64,000 nucleotides of DNA from Glaciihabitans sp. Lineage in GTDB: Bacteria > Actinomycetota > Actinomycetes > Actinomycetales > Microbacteriaceae. Positions within the stretch are counted from its first letter, which is position 1; each line of letters begins with the position of its first letter. The notes under the pieces are model-generated. The model saw only the letters and a program-made list of their open reading frames with translations, made no database searches and was not told where the DNA came from. This document shows, piece by piece, positions 30,179 to 40,299 of the stretch. The DNA lies in contig JAODMY010000110.1 in assembly GCA_025465535.1 (NCBI GenBank), forward strand, positions 1-64,000, given 5' to 3'. The position numbers and the translations under genes are program-made.

Positions 30179-31420
30179 GTGCGAATCCTTGTATTGGGCT
30201 CCGGTGCGCGCGAGCATGCCATCATCACGTCGCTGCTGTCAGAGCGCGCCGGTCACGAGATCACCTCGGCTCCGGGCAACGCCGGCATCGCCGCGGTCGT
30301 GCCCGTCGTCGCGCTCGATCCGACCAACGGGGATGTGGTGGCGCAGTACGCGCTCGACAACGCCATCGACCTGGTCGTCGTCGGGCCCGAGGCGCCGCTC
30401 GTCGCGGGTGTCGCCGACAAGCTGCGCACGCGCGGCATCCCGGTGTTCGGGCCGAGCAAGGCGGCCGCCGCCCTCGAGGGCAGCAAGACGTTCGCGAAGC
30501 GGATCATGGATGAGGCCGGAGTTCCGAGCGGACGGGCCATTCGCGCCGGCACGCTCGCCGAAGCGATCGAGGCGATCGACGAATACGGCGCGCCCTACGT
30601 AGTCAAGGCCGACGGGCTCGCGGCCGGCAAGGGCGTACTCGTCACACCGGATCGCGATGCCGCCGTCGCCCACGCGGAGTACTGGCTCCAACACGGGAGC
30701 GTCCTTGTCGAAGAATTCCTCGCTGGCCAGGAGGTCTCGCTGTTCCTTTTGAGCGACGGCCACACCGTTCTTCCGCTGTCTCCCGCCCAGGATTACAAGC
30801 GAGTTTTCGATCGCGACGAGGGTCCGAACACGGGCGGAATGGGCGCGTACTCGCCCCTGCCCTGGCTTCCCGACGGCTTCGTGGACGAGGTGATCGACAC
30901 GATCGCCCTGCCGACGATCCGGCAGTTGGCGGCCGAGCAGAAACCGTTCATCGGGCTGCTGTACTGCGGACTGATCCTGACGGCGAAGGGCACCCGCGTC
31001 ATTGAGTTCAACGCGCGCTTCGGCGACCCGGAGACGCAGGTCGTCCTGCCGCGACTGGTAACCCCCTTGAGTGGTTTGCTGTTTGCCGCGGCAACCGGCG
31101 GCCTCGGATCGTTGCCGCGACCCGAGTTTTCGGATGAGGTCGCCGTCACCGTCGTGCTCGCGAGCGAGGGATACCCGGAGGATCCGATCACGGGTCGCCC
31201 GATCTCCGGACTCGACCGGGTGGAGGACGTGACCATCGCGCACGCGGCGACCGCCGCATCTGGTGACGGCGGCTACATCGCGACCGGTGGGCGCGTGCTC
31301 AGCGTCGTCGCGCTCGGCGAGACTTTTGAGGCGGCGCGTGCGAAGGCCTACGCGGCGCTCGAGCAGATCCACCTCGAGGGAAGCCACTACCGCACCGATA
31401 TCGCAGAGAGGGTCGTCTAG
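30179..31420 (+). CDS. purD: phosphoribosylamine-glycine ligase (GAR synthetase)
   Basis: 413 residues. It ligates glycine to phosphoribosylamine with ATP, step two of purine synthesis. An ATP-grasp enzyme: N-domain [14 protein letters not shown], then [29 protein letters not shown] (ATP loop), [21 protein letters not shown] and [18 protein letters not shown] with metal-binding residues. Start GTG 30179; the TAGCCT hexamer at 30167-30172 sits six bases before it, consistent with a leaderless message. It overlaps purC by one base (TAGTG). Confidence 0.97.
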   Translation: MRILVLGSGAREHAIITSLLSERAGHEITSAPGNAGIAAVVPVVALDPTNGDVVAQYALDNAIDLVVVGPEAPLVAGVADKLRTRGIPVFGPSKAAAALEGSKTFAKRIMDEAGVPSGRAIRAGTLAEAIEAIDEYGAPYVVKADGLAAGKGVLVTPDRDAAVAHAEYWLQHGSVLVEEFLAGQEVSLFLLSDGHTVLPLSPAQDYKRVFDRDEGPNTGGMGAYSPLPWLPDGFVDEVIDTIALPTIRQLAAEQKPFIGLLYCGLILTAKGTRVIEFNARFGDPETQVVLPRLVTPLSGLLFAAATGGLGSLPRPEFSDEVAVTVVLASEGYPEDPITGRPISGLDRVEDVTIAHAATAASGDGGYIATGGRVLSVVALGETFEAARAKAYAALEQIHLEGSHYRTDIAERVV

Positions 31421-32292
31421 TGCCTGACACCGATTCCGCAGCACAAGAGCTGGACGGCTGGACGCACGAATACTCCGGCAAGGTCCGCGACCTTTACTCG
31501 TCCCCCGAACATCCGAAACGGGTGCTGATGGTGGCTAGCGATCGGGTGAGTGCGGCAGACCACGTGCTCACGCCGGCCATCCCCGGTAAGGGAGCGCTGC
31601 TCACGAAGCTCAGTCTGTGGTGGTTCGACCAGCTGGACAGCATGCCGAATCACCTCGCGCCAACAGACGAGTGGGCGGCGATTCCGGCCTCGGTCGCCGA
31701 TCGCGCGATGCTCGTGACCAAGCTCGACATGTTCCCCATCGAGTGCGTCGTCCGCGGTTACCTCTCGGGCAGCGGCTGGGTCGAATACCAGGCGAGCCAG
31801 AGCGTGTGCGGCGTTCCGCTGCCCGCCGGACTCACGGATGGCGACCGACTGCCCGAGCCGATTTTCACCCCGGCCTTCAAGGCCCCCGTGGGCGAGCACG
31901 ACGAGAACATCACCCTCGAACGCACAGCGCAGCTGGTCGGAATCGAGAACGCCAGCGCACTGCGCGACCTGTCGATCGCGGTGTTTGAGCGCGCATCCAC
32001 CATTGCTGAGGCCAAGGGCATCATCCTTGCCGACACCAAGTTCGAGTTCGGCGCGAGCGAGGACGGGACGATCACGCTGGGGGACGAGGTCCTCACCTCT
32101 GACAGCAGCCGATACTGGGATGCGGCAACCTACGCCGGCGGCAACCGCACGGCCAGCTTCGACAAGCAGGGCGTGCGCGACTGGCTGAAGGCGAACTGGT
32201 CAGGCGAGGGCACGCCGCCGCCGCTTGCCGCAGACGTGGTCACCGCGACGGCGACGCGATACCGGGAGTTGGTCGATCGGCTCACCGCCTGA
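31420..32292 (+). CDS. purC: phosphoribosylaminoimidazole-succinocarboxamide synthase
   Basis: 290 residues. It couples CAIR and aspartate to SAICAR using ATP, step eight of purine synthesis. Motifs: HEYSGKVRDLYSS (nucleotide loop), MVASDRVSAADHVL, IECVVRGYLSGSGWVEY and LADTKFEFG, all characteristic. The GTG start overlaps the purD stop by one base, so the two are coupled. The next purine genes (purS, purQ) are 2.4 kb further on, separated by a family-B hairpin and three unrelated genes. Confidence 0.97.
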   Translation: MPDTDSAAQELDGWTHEYSGKVRDLYSSPEHPKRVLMVASDRVSAADHVLTPAIPGKGALLTKLSLWWFDQLDSMPNHLAPTDEWAAIPASVADRAMLVTKLDMFPIECVVRGYLSGSGWVEYQASQSVCGVPLPAGLTDGDRLPEPIFTPAFKAPVGEHDENITLERTAQLVGIENASALRDLSIAVFERASTIAEAKGIILADTKFEFGASEDGTITLGDEVLTSDSSRYWDAATYAGGNRTASFDKQGVRDWLKANWSGEGTPPPLAADVVTATATRYRELVDRLTA

Positions 32293-32304
32293 TCCTCAAA
32301 CCCC

Positions 32305-32370
32305 GTCTGCCCCCGTGCGATGCGTCTGCCCCCGTACGTACGGGGGCAGATGCATCGGGCGGGGGCAGAC
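32305..32370. repeat. hairpin element, family B, copy 2
   Basis: Inverted repeat with 30-bp arms (32305-32334 and 32341-32370, three mismatches) and 6-bp loop TACGTA. It again contains GTCTGCCCCCG at both ends and an inner TCTGCCCCCG copy. It lies between same-strand genes after purC, where it may end the purD-purC transcript. Same length (66 bp) and layout as copy 1. Confidence 0.92.
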
Positions 32371-32409
32371 TGAAGGAATGCGCGACCGGTCCATGAGGTT
32401 ATACCAGAG

Positions 32410-33291
32410 ATGAACGACAACCTCCTGGCCGCAGACACCGCGATGGGGCCGGTGACCCTTCTCGTCGCCGACCTCGACGCGATGACGGCGTACTACCGGG
32501 ACGCGGTCGCGCTCCGCGTGATCGACGAGACGCCCGGAGGTGCGACGGCGGCTCGCGTGACTCTTGGCCGCGGCACCACGCCGGTCATCATCCTCGAGGA
32601 CTCGCCGGGCCTGAAGCACGCGTCGCGGCACGATGCCGGACTGTTCCACACGGCGATCCTGTTCGAGACCGAGCGGGCGCTCGCCGCATCCGTATATTCG
32701 GTCGCACAGAAGCATCCCGGGTCGTTCACCGGCAGCTCCGACCACCTGGTCTCGAAGGCCTTCTACTTCACCGATCCCGAGGGCAACGGCGTCGAACTCT
32801 ACTGGGACAGGGACCGCACCCAGTGGAGCTGGACGCACGGCTCGATCGAGATGAGCACGCTGTTCCTCGATCCGAACGGATTCCTGCGGGAGAACCTGAC
32901 TGATGAAGTGATCGAGAACCCGGTGGATGGCGGCGCCCGCGTCGGCCATGTCCACCTCTCGGTCGGTGACACGGCCACCGCGCGCGAGTTCTACGTCGAC
33001 CGCCTCGGCTTCGAACAGACCATTGAAATACCCGGCCAAGCCGTGTTCGTCAGCGCCGGGAAGTACCACCATCACATGGCCATGAATGTGTGGAACTCGC
33101 GCGGAGCCGGACGCCGCGCACGAACCCTCGGCCTCGGCCAGGTCGACATCGTCGTGCCGTCGGCGGATGACATCGGCGCCCTCACCGAACGGATGTCGCA
33201 CTTCGGAATCGAGACCCGCGACGACGGAGCGACGGTTGCCTTCGATGACCCATGGGCGAACCTGATTAGGGTCACATCTTCGGCGCGATAG
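32410..33291 (+). CDS. two-domain VOC protein, catechol-2,3-dioxygenase-like (CatE type)
   Basis: 293 residues made of two vicinal-oxygen-chelate modules (about 12-135 and 168-290). Metal ligands are probably the His of GLFHTAILF, the Glu of GNGVELYWD in module one and the His of GHVHLSVGD in module two. The KYHHHMAMNVWNS segment is also typical of this family. Members are extradiol dioxygenases or glyoxalase-like enzymes; the substrate here is unproven. Start ATG 32410. It is the first of three genes that interrupt the pur genes. Confidence 0.85.
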   Translation: MNDNLLAADTAMGPVTLLVADLDAMTAYYRDAVALRVIDETPGGATAARVTLGRGTTPVIILEDSPGLKHASRHDAGLFHTAILFETERALAASVYSVAQKHPGSFTGSSDHLVSKAFYFTDPEGNGVELYWDRDRTQWSWTHGSIEMSTLFLDPNGFLRENLTDEVIENPVDGGARVGHVHLSVGDTATAREFYVDRLGFEQTIEIPGQAVFVSAGKYHHHMAMNVWNSRGAGRRARTLGLGQVDIVVPSADDIGALTERMSHFGIETRDDGATVAFDDPWANLIRVTSSAR

Positions 33292-33301
33292 CCTGAGCAG
33301 G

Positions 33302-34033
33302 ATGGCCATTAATCCCCGCTACAGCCGCCTCATCGCGGTGCTCCTCGGCCCCGTCGTGTTGCCGCAGGCTCAGCGGGTGAAGCGCGTCATCCCTCGGCTC
33401 CCCGATGCCGCCCAGCCGTGGCACGGTGCGGTCGCGGGCGACGACCAGTTGAGCATCCTCGTGCTCGGGGATTCGACGGCGGCCGGCGTCGGCGCCGACA
33501 CCCAGGACGACGCCCTTCCCGGCCACCTCGCCCGAGCCTTCGCGGCCGAGTGGGAGCGCGGTGTCGCCTGGCGGGCCATCGGCGAGAATGGGGCAACGAC
33601 GCAGGACATCGCGCTTCGCTACCTCGACGACGCATGCCACGAGCGCTACGACCTGATCTTCCTGACCGTCGGCGCGAACGATGCGCTGACGCTGCGGTCG
33701 CGACGGGCGTTTCGGCGCGACTTCCGCACCATCCTTCGGCGACTGCGTGCGGCGAATCCGAAGGCGCTGATCATGGTGTCGAGCCTGCCCGGGTTCTCGC
33801 AGTTCGAGTCGCTGCCCAATCCTCTTCGCTTCGCGCTTCACCTGCACGGCCAGAATCTGGAGAACGCGGCACGCAAGTTCGTGAAGTCCGAGCCGGGCGT
33901 GATCATGTCACCGTCGGCGCCCGGATACACCCCGGGGTTCTTCGCGAGCGACCGCTTTCACCCGAGTCCCAGCGGATACCGCGACTGGGTCGACTTCGCC
34001 CTCGCCGACGCCAAGCTCGTCCGCGGATCATGA
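33302..34033 (+). CDS. SGNH/GDSL hydrolase
   Basis: 243 residues. The SGNH blocks are complete: LVLGDSTAAGVG with nucleophile Ser58, the Gly of IGENGATTQD, LTVGANDAL (Asn), and SDRFHPSPSGY with the catalytic Asp/His. Its N-terminus (MAINPRYSRLIAVLLGP) is weakly hydrophobic and could be a membrane anchor, but no clear cleavage site is seen. It is an esterase or lipase of unknown substrate. It follows the VOC gene by ten bases and overlaps the kinase-like gene by ATGA, so these three form an operon. Confidence 0.87.
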   Translation: MAINPRYSRLIAVLLGPVVLPQAQRVKRVIPRLPDAAQPWHGAVAGDDQLSILVLGDSTAAGVGADTQDDALPGHLARAFAAEWERGVAWRAIGENGATTQDIALRYLDDACHERYDLIFLTVGANDALTLRSRRAFRRDFRTILRRLRAANPKALIMVSSLPGFSQFESLPNPLRFALHLHGQNLENAARKFVKSEPGVIMSPSAPGYTPGFFASDRFHPSPSGYRDWVDFALADAKLVRGS

Positions 34034-34683
34034 CCGAACTGCGCTCGCTCGACGAGGTCGCGCGAGTGATTCGGGGCTCTCTCGTTCCGGGCAGGCGCAC
34101 GCTCGTCGCGATTGTCGGCGCGCCGGGAGCAGGCAAATCCACCATCGCGGCCCTGCTCGCCCCACTAATCCCTGCCGCGATCCTGCCGATGGACGGATTC
34201 CACCTGCCGCAGGCCGAACTGGTGCGCCTCGGACGCCGCGACCGGATGGGCGCGCCGGACACCTTCGACGTCGAGGCGTTCCTCGCGGTGCTGACCGCGC
34301 TTAACGGAAATTCAGGAGATCGCATACTCGCACCAGGCTTCGACCGCGAGATCGAGGAGCCAATACCGGATGCGATTGACATATCTCCTGAATTTCCGTG
34401 CGTCATCGTCGAGGGCAACTACCTGCTGCTGGATCGGGGGGCCGGCGGCGGCACTGATACCGGCGCCAGCGGCGGGTGGGCGCGCGCCGCCGACCAGTTC
34501 GACCTCAGCTTCTACGTGGAAGTCGACCACCCGCTTCGGCTCGCACGGCTGATCGCCCGGCACGAGCAGTTCGGCAAGAGCCCTGCTGATGCTCTGGCCT
34601 GGGCGCTCGGTCCTGACGAGGACAACGCCCGCATCATCGCCGCCACGGCCACGCGCGCCGACCACACCATCAGGCTCGATTAG
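34030..34683 (+). CDS. uridine-kinase-like P-loop nucleoside/nucleotide kinase family protein
   Basis: 217 residues from ATG 34030 (ATGA overlap). Walker A is VAIVGAPGAGKSTIAALL (about 28-45), then PMDGFHLPQAEL, DTFDVEAFLAVL, APGFDREIEEP and VIVEGNYLLLD, the full pattern of the panK/uridine-kinase-like family. The phosphate acceptor is unknown; sugar and nucleoside kinases share this fold. Two oddities: a Gly-rich insert (GAGGGTDTGASGG) after the EGNYLLLD motif, and a 17-bp perfect inverted repeat whose arms encode NGNSGD and DISPEFP on either side of the conserved APGFDREIEEP core. Confidence 0.85.
   Translation: MTELRSLDEVARVIRGSLVPGRRTLVAIVGAPGAGKSTIAALLAPLIPAAILPMDGFHLPQAELVRLGRRDRMGAPDTFDVEAFLAVLTALNGNSGDRILAPGFDREIEEPIPDAIDISPEFPCVIVEGNYLLLDRGAGGGTDTGASGGWARAADQFDLSFYVEVDHPLRLARLIARHEQFGKSPADALAWALGPDEDNARIIAATATRADHTIRLD
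34304..34399. repeat. inverted repeat with 62-bp interior inside a kinase gene (element D)
   Basis: Perfect 17-bp arms ACGGAAATTCAGGAGAT (34304-34320) and its complement (34383-34399), separated by 62 bp of coding sequence. The interior length equals that of element C at 30015-30114, although the sequences differ. Confidence 0.88.
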
Positions 34684-34723
34684 AATTAGCCCATCCCCCC
34701 GCCCCTGCAGAAGGAGCAACACA

Positions 34724-34981
34724 GTGCCAACAATCGTCGTCGAGGTCATGCCGAAGGCCGAACTTCTCGACCCCCAGGGCAAGGCCGTCGCAGGCGCGCT
34801 CGCTCGCCTCGGCAAAGACCAGTTCTCGAACGTGCGCATCGGTAAGCGCTTCGAGGTCACCGTCGACGGAACCGTGGATGAGGCCCTTTTGGCCGAAGTC
34901 CGCGAGCTGGCCGAAGAAATATTCTCAAACTCGGTGATCGAGGATGTCGTGAGCGTGACGGTCCTGGCGGAGCTCGCCTAA
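34724..34981 (+). CDS. purS: FGAM synthase subunit PurS
   Basis: 85 residues from GTG 34724, with ribosome site AAGGAG ten bases upstream. It is the small dimeric subunit that bridges PurQ and PurL in phosphoribosylformylglycinamidine synthase. Motifs: IVVEVMPKAELLDPQGKAV, ALARLG, VRIGKRFEV and ELAEEIFSNSVIEDV, all family-typical. TAGAAT (34681-34686), overlapping the kinase stop, is a good -10 candidate, so purSQ may have its own promoter. The upstream open frame is shadow sequence. Confidence 0.96.
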   Translation: MPTIVVEVMPKAELLDPQGKAVAGALARLGKDQFSNVRIGKRFEVTVDGTVDEALLAEVRELAEEIFSNSVIEDVVSVTVLAELA

Positions 34982-35677
<696 letters not shown>

Positions 35678-36080
35678 TCACCCCCTCGCCGCGTTCGCGG
35701 AGGGCCGTTTGCGGGTGTCCCTCCAACTGGGGTGACCACGATATTCTGCGGATCTCGGCGGAAAAATACCCTCACATCCGCGAGTAATCAAGCCTGATTC
35801 CACTCATAGGCGTTTCGAAGTTTGCGCGGTACTCTGATCAAGCACTCCCGATTGCAGCGCCTGTACCCGCCGGCCGGAACGTCGTCCTGACCAGCATCGG
35901 TGCCGCAAGAACCCCCTTAGCCCGAATCTTTGGCAGGTCATGAATTGTCCCGACTTTGAATTCATAGCTACAGGTCGTTTACCCGAAGACGACACGTGCG
36001 AATTGGTACTGCCCGCGCGCTCCAACGCGATTGGAGAACGCTCTCGGCGCTAGCGCCAGCATCAAGCAAGGGTCCAGAAA
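35678..36080. other. 403-bp non-coding gap between purQ and the LuxR-type regulator
   Basis: The longest gap in the window, and locally less GC-rich than the genes. It holds a GC-rich imperfect hairpin just after purQ (35683-35704), an inverted repeat CTCCAA/TTGGAG (36020-36036) and a 12-bp palindrome GGCGCTAGCGCC (36046-36057) shortly before the regulator start. No reading frame with gene character, tRNA or known riboswitch is visible. It marks the junction between the purine block and the surface-polysaccharide block. Confidence 0.7.
35683..35704 (+). terminator. possible terminator after purQ
   Basis: CCCT-CG bulge-CCGC, GTTC loop, GCGG-AGGG: a GC-rich stem six bases past the purQ stop without a T-run, as is common in high-GC bacteria. 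Confidence 0.4.
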
Positions 36081-38798
36081 ATGCCCAACGCTCGAACACT
36101 AAAGCCACAAACCACCCGATCCGGTGTGCGACGCCAGCCCAGCGTCGCGCAGCCAGTCCTCGATCGAGCCGATGACCTCGGCGAGTTGCTCGACGGTGTC
36201 GCGTCTCCAGGCTCTGCCATCCTCGTGGTCGGAGTGCCGGGATCCGGTCGCTCCACGCTCCTCGAAGATGTCCTCGCGAACAGCTCCGTGCGCTGCGTCT
36301 GGGTGACGCCGCATCCGTGGGAGCGGTACCAACCGCTCGCGGGCCTTTCAATGGTGCTGAATACGATCGGGGACCCCCGCATCAGCAAGTTCATCCCCCG
36401 CTTCACATTTGCCAATCCGACGGTGGACGAAACACTAGCCACCGCGCTCGAACTGCTCCAGCTGCTGCGATCCGGCGAGCGCGAAGAGACGATCCTTCTC
36501 ATTGACGACGCCGACAAGTTCGACGACCTCACCCAACTCACGTTTTCCTACCTCGCGGGTCGGCTGGCTGGAACGGGCCTCCGGATGGCAATGGTGGTGA
36601 CCCCGGAGTCCGCCTACACGACCTTCGCCGGCATCCGCAGCGTCTCGATCTCACGCCTCGACGGCGAACGGGCGATGGAACTCGCGCGCGCCATCGCGCC
36701 AACGGATGCAGACCCGCAGACCCTCGCCATGGTGTGCGACGCCTGCGCCGGCCTTCCCGGCATGATCAGCTCGACCTTTGCCCACCTGACCACGGCGCAG
36801 CTCGCCGGTCTCGCGCCGCTCGCGCTTCCGCTTTACCCCGGGCCAGCTCCCCTCGACCTCGACAGCTGGGACCCCGAGACGGCGCTACTGCTGCGGCGCC
36901 TGTCTACCGCGCCACTCTGCAGCCTTTCGGCGCTTCCCGAGATCCGCGACGGCAACCGCGATCGATTCGAACGCCTGACCTCCCAGGGTGTGCTCGAAAT
37001 CAACGGGCCCTTCGTGTCGATTCGAGATGGTGCACTGCGATCGACGCTGTACTGGTCGATGACGACGGAACAGCGCGAGGAACTGCATCGGGATGCCGCC
37101 ATCGAAGAGGCAGGACACAGCAACGCTCTCGCGCTCTGGCACGCCGACCACGGCGACAACGCGCCGGAAGGAAGCAAGGCGCTGATCGCCGAAGCCAGCG
37201 AGCTCTATCAGCAGGGCTTCGTGAGCGCGGCGACCGAACTCACCGAACGAGCGCTGCTTCTCAGCCACGGGCTGGATGGCATCCTCGACCAGCTGCTCGC
37301 GCTATGCGAACGCCTCACGATTGTGTCCGAATTCGGCCTCGCCCGCCGGTACCTCACCCAGTGCCGTAATGAGGCCCAGGAGCCGGGCCAGCTCGCGGAG
37401 TGCCTGCGGCTCGAGGTCACTGTCGCCTCCCTCACCGACGAGAGTATCGACGTCGGCGCGGTCGACGTCTACGCGCGGCGCATCCAGAAGAACAGCGCGC
37501 GCATCAGCGCCGAGCTGTTGTCGTTTGCCTCGGTCGCACTCGCAACGGCGGGCGACATCAGTGCGGCGCGAACCCACATCGACCGGGCATATGAGATCCA
37601 GCACGCGGATGGCGTTGCCGCGAACAGCGTGCAGAACTGGAGCCGCCGCTACCTCGACGGAATCGACGGCGCGGGAACCGGACCGACCACGAAGGATGAC
37701 GCGAACGCGGACGCGGACGACCTGGCGATTTCTGTGCAACTCGTTCGTGGCCGCGCGCTCATGGTGGAGGAGCACTACGACGAAGCTCGCCACACCTTCC
37801 ACAGCCTCGCGCTGTCGTCGCCCCGGCGCACCCACGGGTCAGCCTGGACTGCTCGCGTTCTCGGTCTCTCGGCCGACAACGAGATTCGCTCGGGGCACTT
37901 CGCTGAAGCATCTCGCATCATCGACACCCTCGCAGAGCTCGCACCGCTGCAGAACTTTCGCAGCCTCCTGTTGTTCGCGTGGAACGAGGCCGTCGTGTAC
38001 GACAGGCCGACCGCCGAACCGCTGCTGGCGGAGGCGCGAGACCGGGCGATGCAGTTGCACCAGCCCATCCTGTCGGCGAAGCTGCTCGCGCTGGAAGGAT
38101 CGCTGGCCCTCATGCGTGGCGACCTCGACGAGGCACGGTTCCGGCTGGCGCGCGCCTACGAATCGACGCTCGACCTGCGCCCCGACTACCTTCGCGTGGA
38201 GGGCGACTTCATCGAGGTGCTCGCACGCCGTGACGAATGGGATGCCGCCCGTCGCGTCACCGCGCGGTTTGCGGAGCGCGCGGCGCAGTATCCGTCCCGC
38301 TGGTCCGACACCGTGCTCGCGGGCAGCCGCGCAATCGTTGCACCCGATGACCAGCTGCTCCGCGCGTTCCAGCAGGCGCTGACGATTGCAAAGGACGATG
38401 GCGCCGGATTCGAGAATGCCCGCGGACGGCTCAACTTCGCCTTCGCGCTTGAGCGCTTCGGCCAGGGGCAGCACGCACGCGAACAGCGCCAAACCGCCGA
38501 GTTCATGTTCGAAACACTGTCTGCCGCAGGATGGGCAAGGGCCGTGCGGGATTCGGCCGCAACCATCGAGCCTCTCCTCGAGAATTCACTCCTGTCCTCT
38601 CTCACGGAGAGCGAGCTCGCGGTGCTCCGGCTCATGCGTAAGGGCCTGCGAAACAAGGACATCGCGGGAGCCCTGTTCGTCTCGCTGCGCACGGTAGAGG
38701 TCAGGATCACCCAGATCTACCGCAAGCTCGAGGCCCGCTCACGCTCCCACCTCTTAACCCTGCTACCCGCAGACATCGATCAGATCGAATCCTTCTGA
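36081..38798 (+). CDS. LuxR-type regulator with STAND/AAA-like ATPase domain (LAL/MalT-like)
   Basis: 905 residues. After a basic N-terminal stretch comes a P-loop ATPase domain: Walker A VVGVPGSGRSTLLED (about 48-62) and Walker B ILLIDDADKFDD (about 138-149). A long helical-repeat middle region (about 330-800, TPR-like) leads to a C-terminal LuxR helix-turn-helix (about 840-895: LTESELAVLRLMRKGLRNKD, SLRTVEVRITQIYRKLEARS). Large ATPase-LuxR proteins act as signal-integrating activators. Position at the head of the polysaccharide block and convergence with the membrane glycosyltransferase suggest control of that block (inference). The stop overlaps the convergent gene by 19 bp. Confidence 0.88.
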   Translation: MPNARTLKPQTTRSGVRRQPSVAQPVLDRADDLGELLDGVASPGSAILVVGVPGSGRSTLLEDVLANSSVRCVWVTPHPWERYQPLAGLSMVLNTIGDPRISKFIPRFTFANPTVDETLATALELLQLLRSGEREETILLIDDADKFDDLTQLTFSYLAGRLAGTGLRMAMVVTPESAYTTFAGIRSVSISRLDGERAMELARAIAPTDADPQTLAMVCDACAGLPGMISSTFAHLTTAQLAGLAPLALPLYPGPAPLDLDSWDPETALLLRRLSTAPLCSLSALPEIRDGNRDRFERLTSQGVLEINGPFVSIRDGALRSTLYWSMTTEQREELHRDAAIEEAGHSNALALWHADHGDNAPEGSKALIAEASELYQQGFVSAATELTERALLLSHGLDGILDQLLALCERLTIVSEFGLARRYLTQCRNEAQEPGQLAECLRLEVTVASLTDESIDVGAVDVYARRIQKNSARISAELLSFASVALATAGDISAARTHIDRAYEIQHADGVAANSVQNWSRRYLDGIDGAGTGPTTKDDANADADDLAISVQLVRGRALMVEEHYDEARHTFHSLALSSPRRTHGSAWTARVLGLSADNEIRSGHFAEASRIIDTLAELAPLQNFRSLLLFAWNEAVVYDRPTAEPLLAEARDRAMQLHQPILSAKLLALEGSLALMRGDLDEARFRLARAYESTLDLRPDYLRVEGDFIEVLARRDEWDAARRVTARFAERAAQYPSRWSDTVLAGSRAIVAPDDQLLRAFQQALTIAKDDGAGFENARGRLNFAFALERFGQGQHAREQRQTAEFMFETLSAAGWARAVRDSAATIEPLLENSLLSSLTESELAVLRLMRKGLRNKDIAGALFVSLRTVEVRITQIYRKLEARSRSHLLTLLPADIDQIESF

Positions 38799-40063
38799 GG
38801 CACGGCTGCCCGCCGTTGCGGGCTCTGCCAGACCCCGCTCGATGAGCCACCGAGCGCACGGCGGAACGCGACGAGGCAGAGCACAGCGTCGAGGACGCGC
38901 AAGAGTGGGAAGACCGGCGCGTACCAAAGGAATCGGGCATTCCTCGCGAGGACGGCCGTCGCCATCGACAACGCGATATCCGGAACGAAGATGCCGAGAA
39001 TCAGGACCCATCCGGGGAGCAAGGTCGAGAAGGCCAAAAGGCTCCCTGTCGAGTCCCATCCCCAACTGACGAACACTCCCGACACCTCGGACAGCAGGGC
39101 GACGGGTGGCGTGATTACCAGCATCACGCAGGCGATGAGCAACTCGATGACCGACAGCCAGGTCACGAGGAAAAAGACCCGCGCGCGCCAGCCGTGCCGC
39201 AGCAGCGTCTGCCAGAAGCCCAGCGACCACCGCTGGACCTGCTTCGAGTATTCGTGGAGCGTGTCCGGATCCTGGGTGTGAGCGATGGCCGCGCGGGGAT
39301 TGAAGGCAATCCGGCCAAGAGACTTCGCGTGGATCTCGAACGTCATGTTGTAGTCCTCGATGCTGAGGCCGGGAGCATCGATGTCGATCGAGCCGACAAC
39401 CCTGGTCCTGTACATGCTGGCAAAACCAGGAACGATCGAGACCACGTTCACCAGTCGGGAGGCCTGCCCATACTTCAGCAGGTACTGCACCGCTATATAG
39501 ACGCGCTGCCGGTACGTCACCAGAATCCGTCCAATGAGGGTTTCGGGCGCCGGAGAGAAGATTGTCGACGCCCGGCCGGCGACCGCAACGATCTCGGGGT
39601 CGTCAAAGAGTGGCAGCCCGGAATCCAGATAGTCGTCGGCGAGCACCGTGTCCGCGTCCAACAGCATGACGACGTCGTACCGGTCGATGAGGTCGAAGTA
39701 TTTGATCGCGGCCACGATAGCGCCGGCCTTACCGCGATTGGGATTGAGGTCGAGCACGTTGGCCCCCCGGCTGATGGCCAGTTCTGTAGTCGCATCCGAT
39801 GAACCGTCGGACGCGACGTAGATCTGCCCGCACGGAACCTGTGCCATCGCGGAGGCGAGTGTCTTCTCGATCACGAGCTCCTCATTGTGAGCGGCGATGA
39901 CGATCGCGACCGATCCCTTATTGATCACCGGGCGATAGCCGTCCGGCACCCGACGGAGCGCACCGGAGATTGCGCGAATGATCCCGGCACTCGACCAGAA
40001 CAGGGTACCGACGCCGACGACGCCGATGAAGGTGACGAGCAGGACAATCGTTGCCGGTTGCAC
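38780..40063 (-). CDS. processive membrane glycosyltransferase, GT2 (poly-GlcNAc/hyaluronan-synthase-like)
   Basis: 427 residues. An N-terminal membrane segment (about 5-25) precedes the GT2 catalytic domain with SVAIVIAAHNEELVIEKTL, DGSSDATTEL, MLLDADTVLADDYLD (DxD) and the processivity motif QVQRWSLGFWQTLLRHGW (about 280-297). Three or four C-terminal membrane helices follow. It probably polymerises a nucleotide-sugar and threads the chain through the membrane, as IcaA or hyaluronan synthase does; the sugar is unknown. It is divergent from the UDP-sugar dehydrogenase operon, which could supply its substrate. Start ATG 40063. Confidence 0.88.
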   Translation of the reverse strand: MQPATIVLLVTFIGVVGVGTLFWSSAGIIRAISGALRRVPDGYRPVINKGSVAIVIAAHNEELVIEKTLASAMAQVPCGQIYVASDGSSDATTELAISRGANVLDLNPNRGKAGAIVAAIKYFDLIDRYDVVMLLDADTVLADDYLDSGLPLFDDPEIVAVAGRASTIFSPAPETLIGRILVTYRQRVYIAVQYLLKYGQASRLVNVVSIVPGFASMYRTRVVGSIDIDAPGLSIEDYNMTFEIHAKSLGRIAFNPRAAIAHTQDPDTLHEYSKQVQRWSLGFWQTLLRHGWRARVFFLVTWLSVIELLIACVMLVITPPVALLSEVSGVFVSWGWDSTGSLLAFSTLLPGWVLILGIFVPDIALSMATAVLARNARFLWYAPVFPLLRVLDAVLCLVAFRRALGGSSSGVWQSPQRRAAVPQKDSI

Positions 40064-40175
40064 TTGGTCGTCCCTTCATCTTCGCGAGAACGCCGGCGTC
40101 CGCTGTTGTCGGAAGCCTTCCGATCTCAGGTTATTAGCCGCGGGACCTCCCGCATATAGCGATTCCCGCACCGTT

Positions 40176-40213
40176 TTGCGGGTCGTACGGGCCCCCGCAT
40201 TCCCTCCCCGCAA
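40176..40213. promoter_or_regulatory. inverted TTGCGGG / CCCCGCAA element, copy 1
   Basis: TTGCGGG (40176-40182), 23 bp containing CCGCATTCC, CCCCGCAA (40206-40213), followed by GCATAGTC. It lies in the divergent promoter region of the processive glycosyltransferase and the dehydrogenase operon. A matching arrangement is at 45469-45504. Confidence 0.5.
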
Positions 40214-40299
40214 TTCCGCATAGTCTGCCGCGGGCCCTCGCTGTGGGCGGCGGAATGGGCAAGTGTAATCGCCAGCCCCCTCCCCGAAAGTAGGCGATC

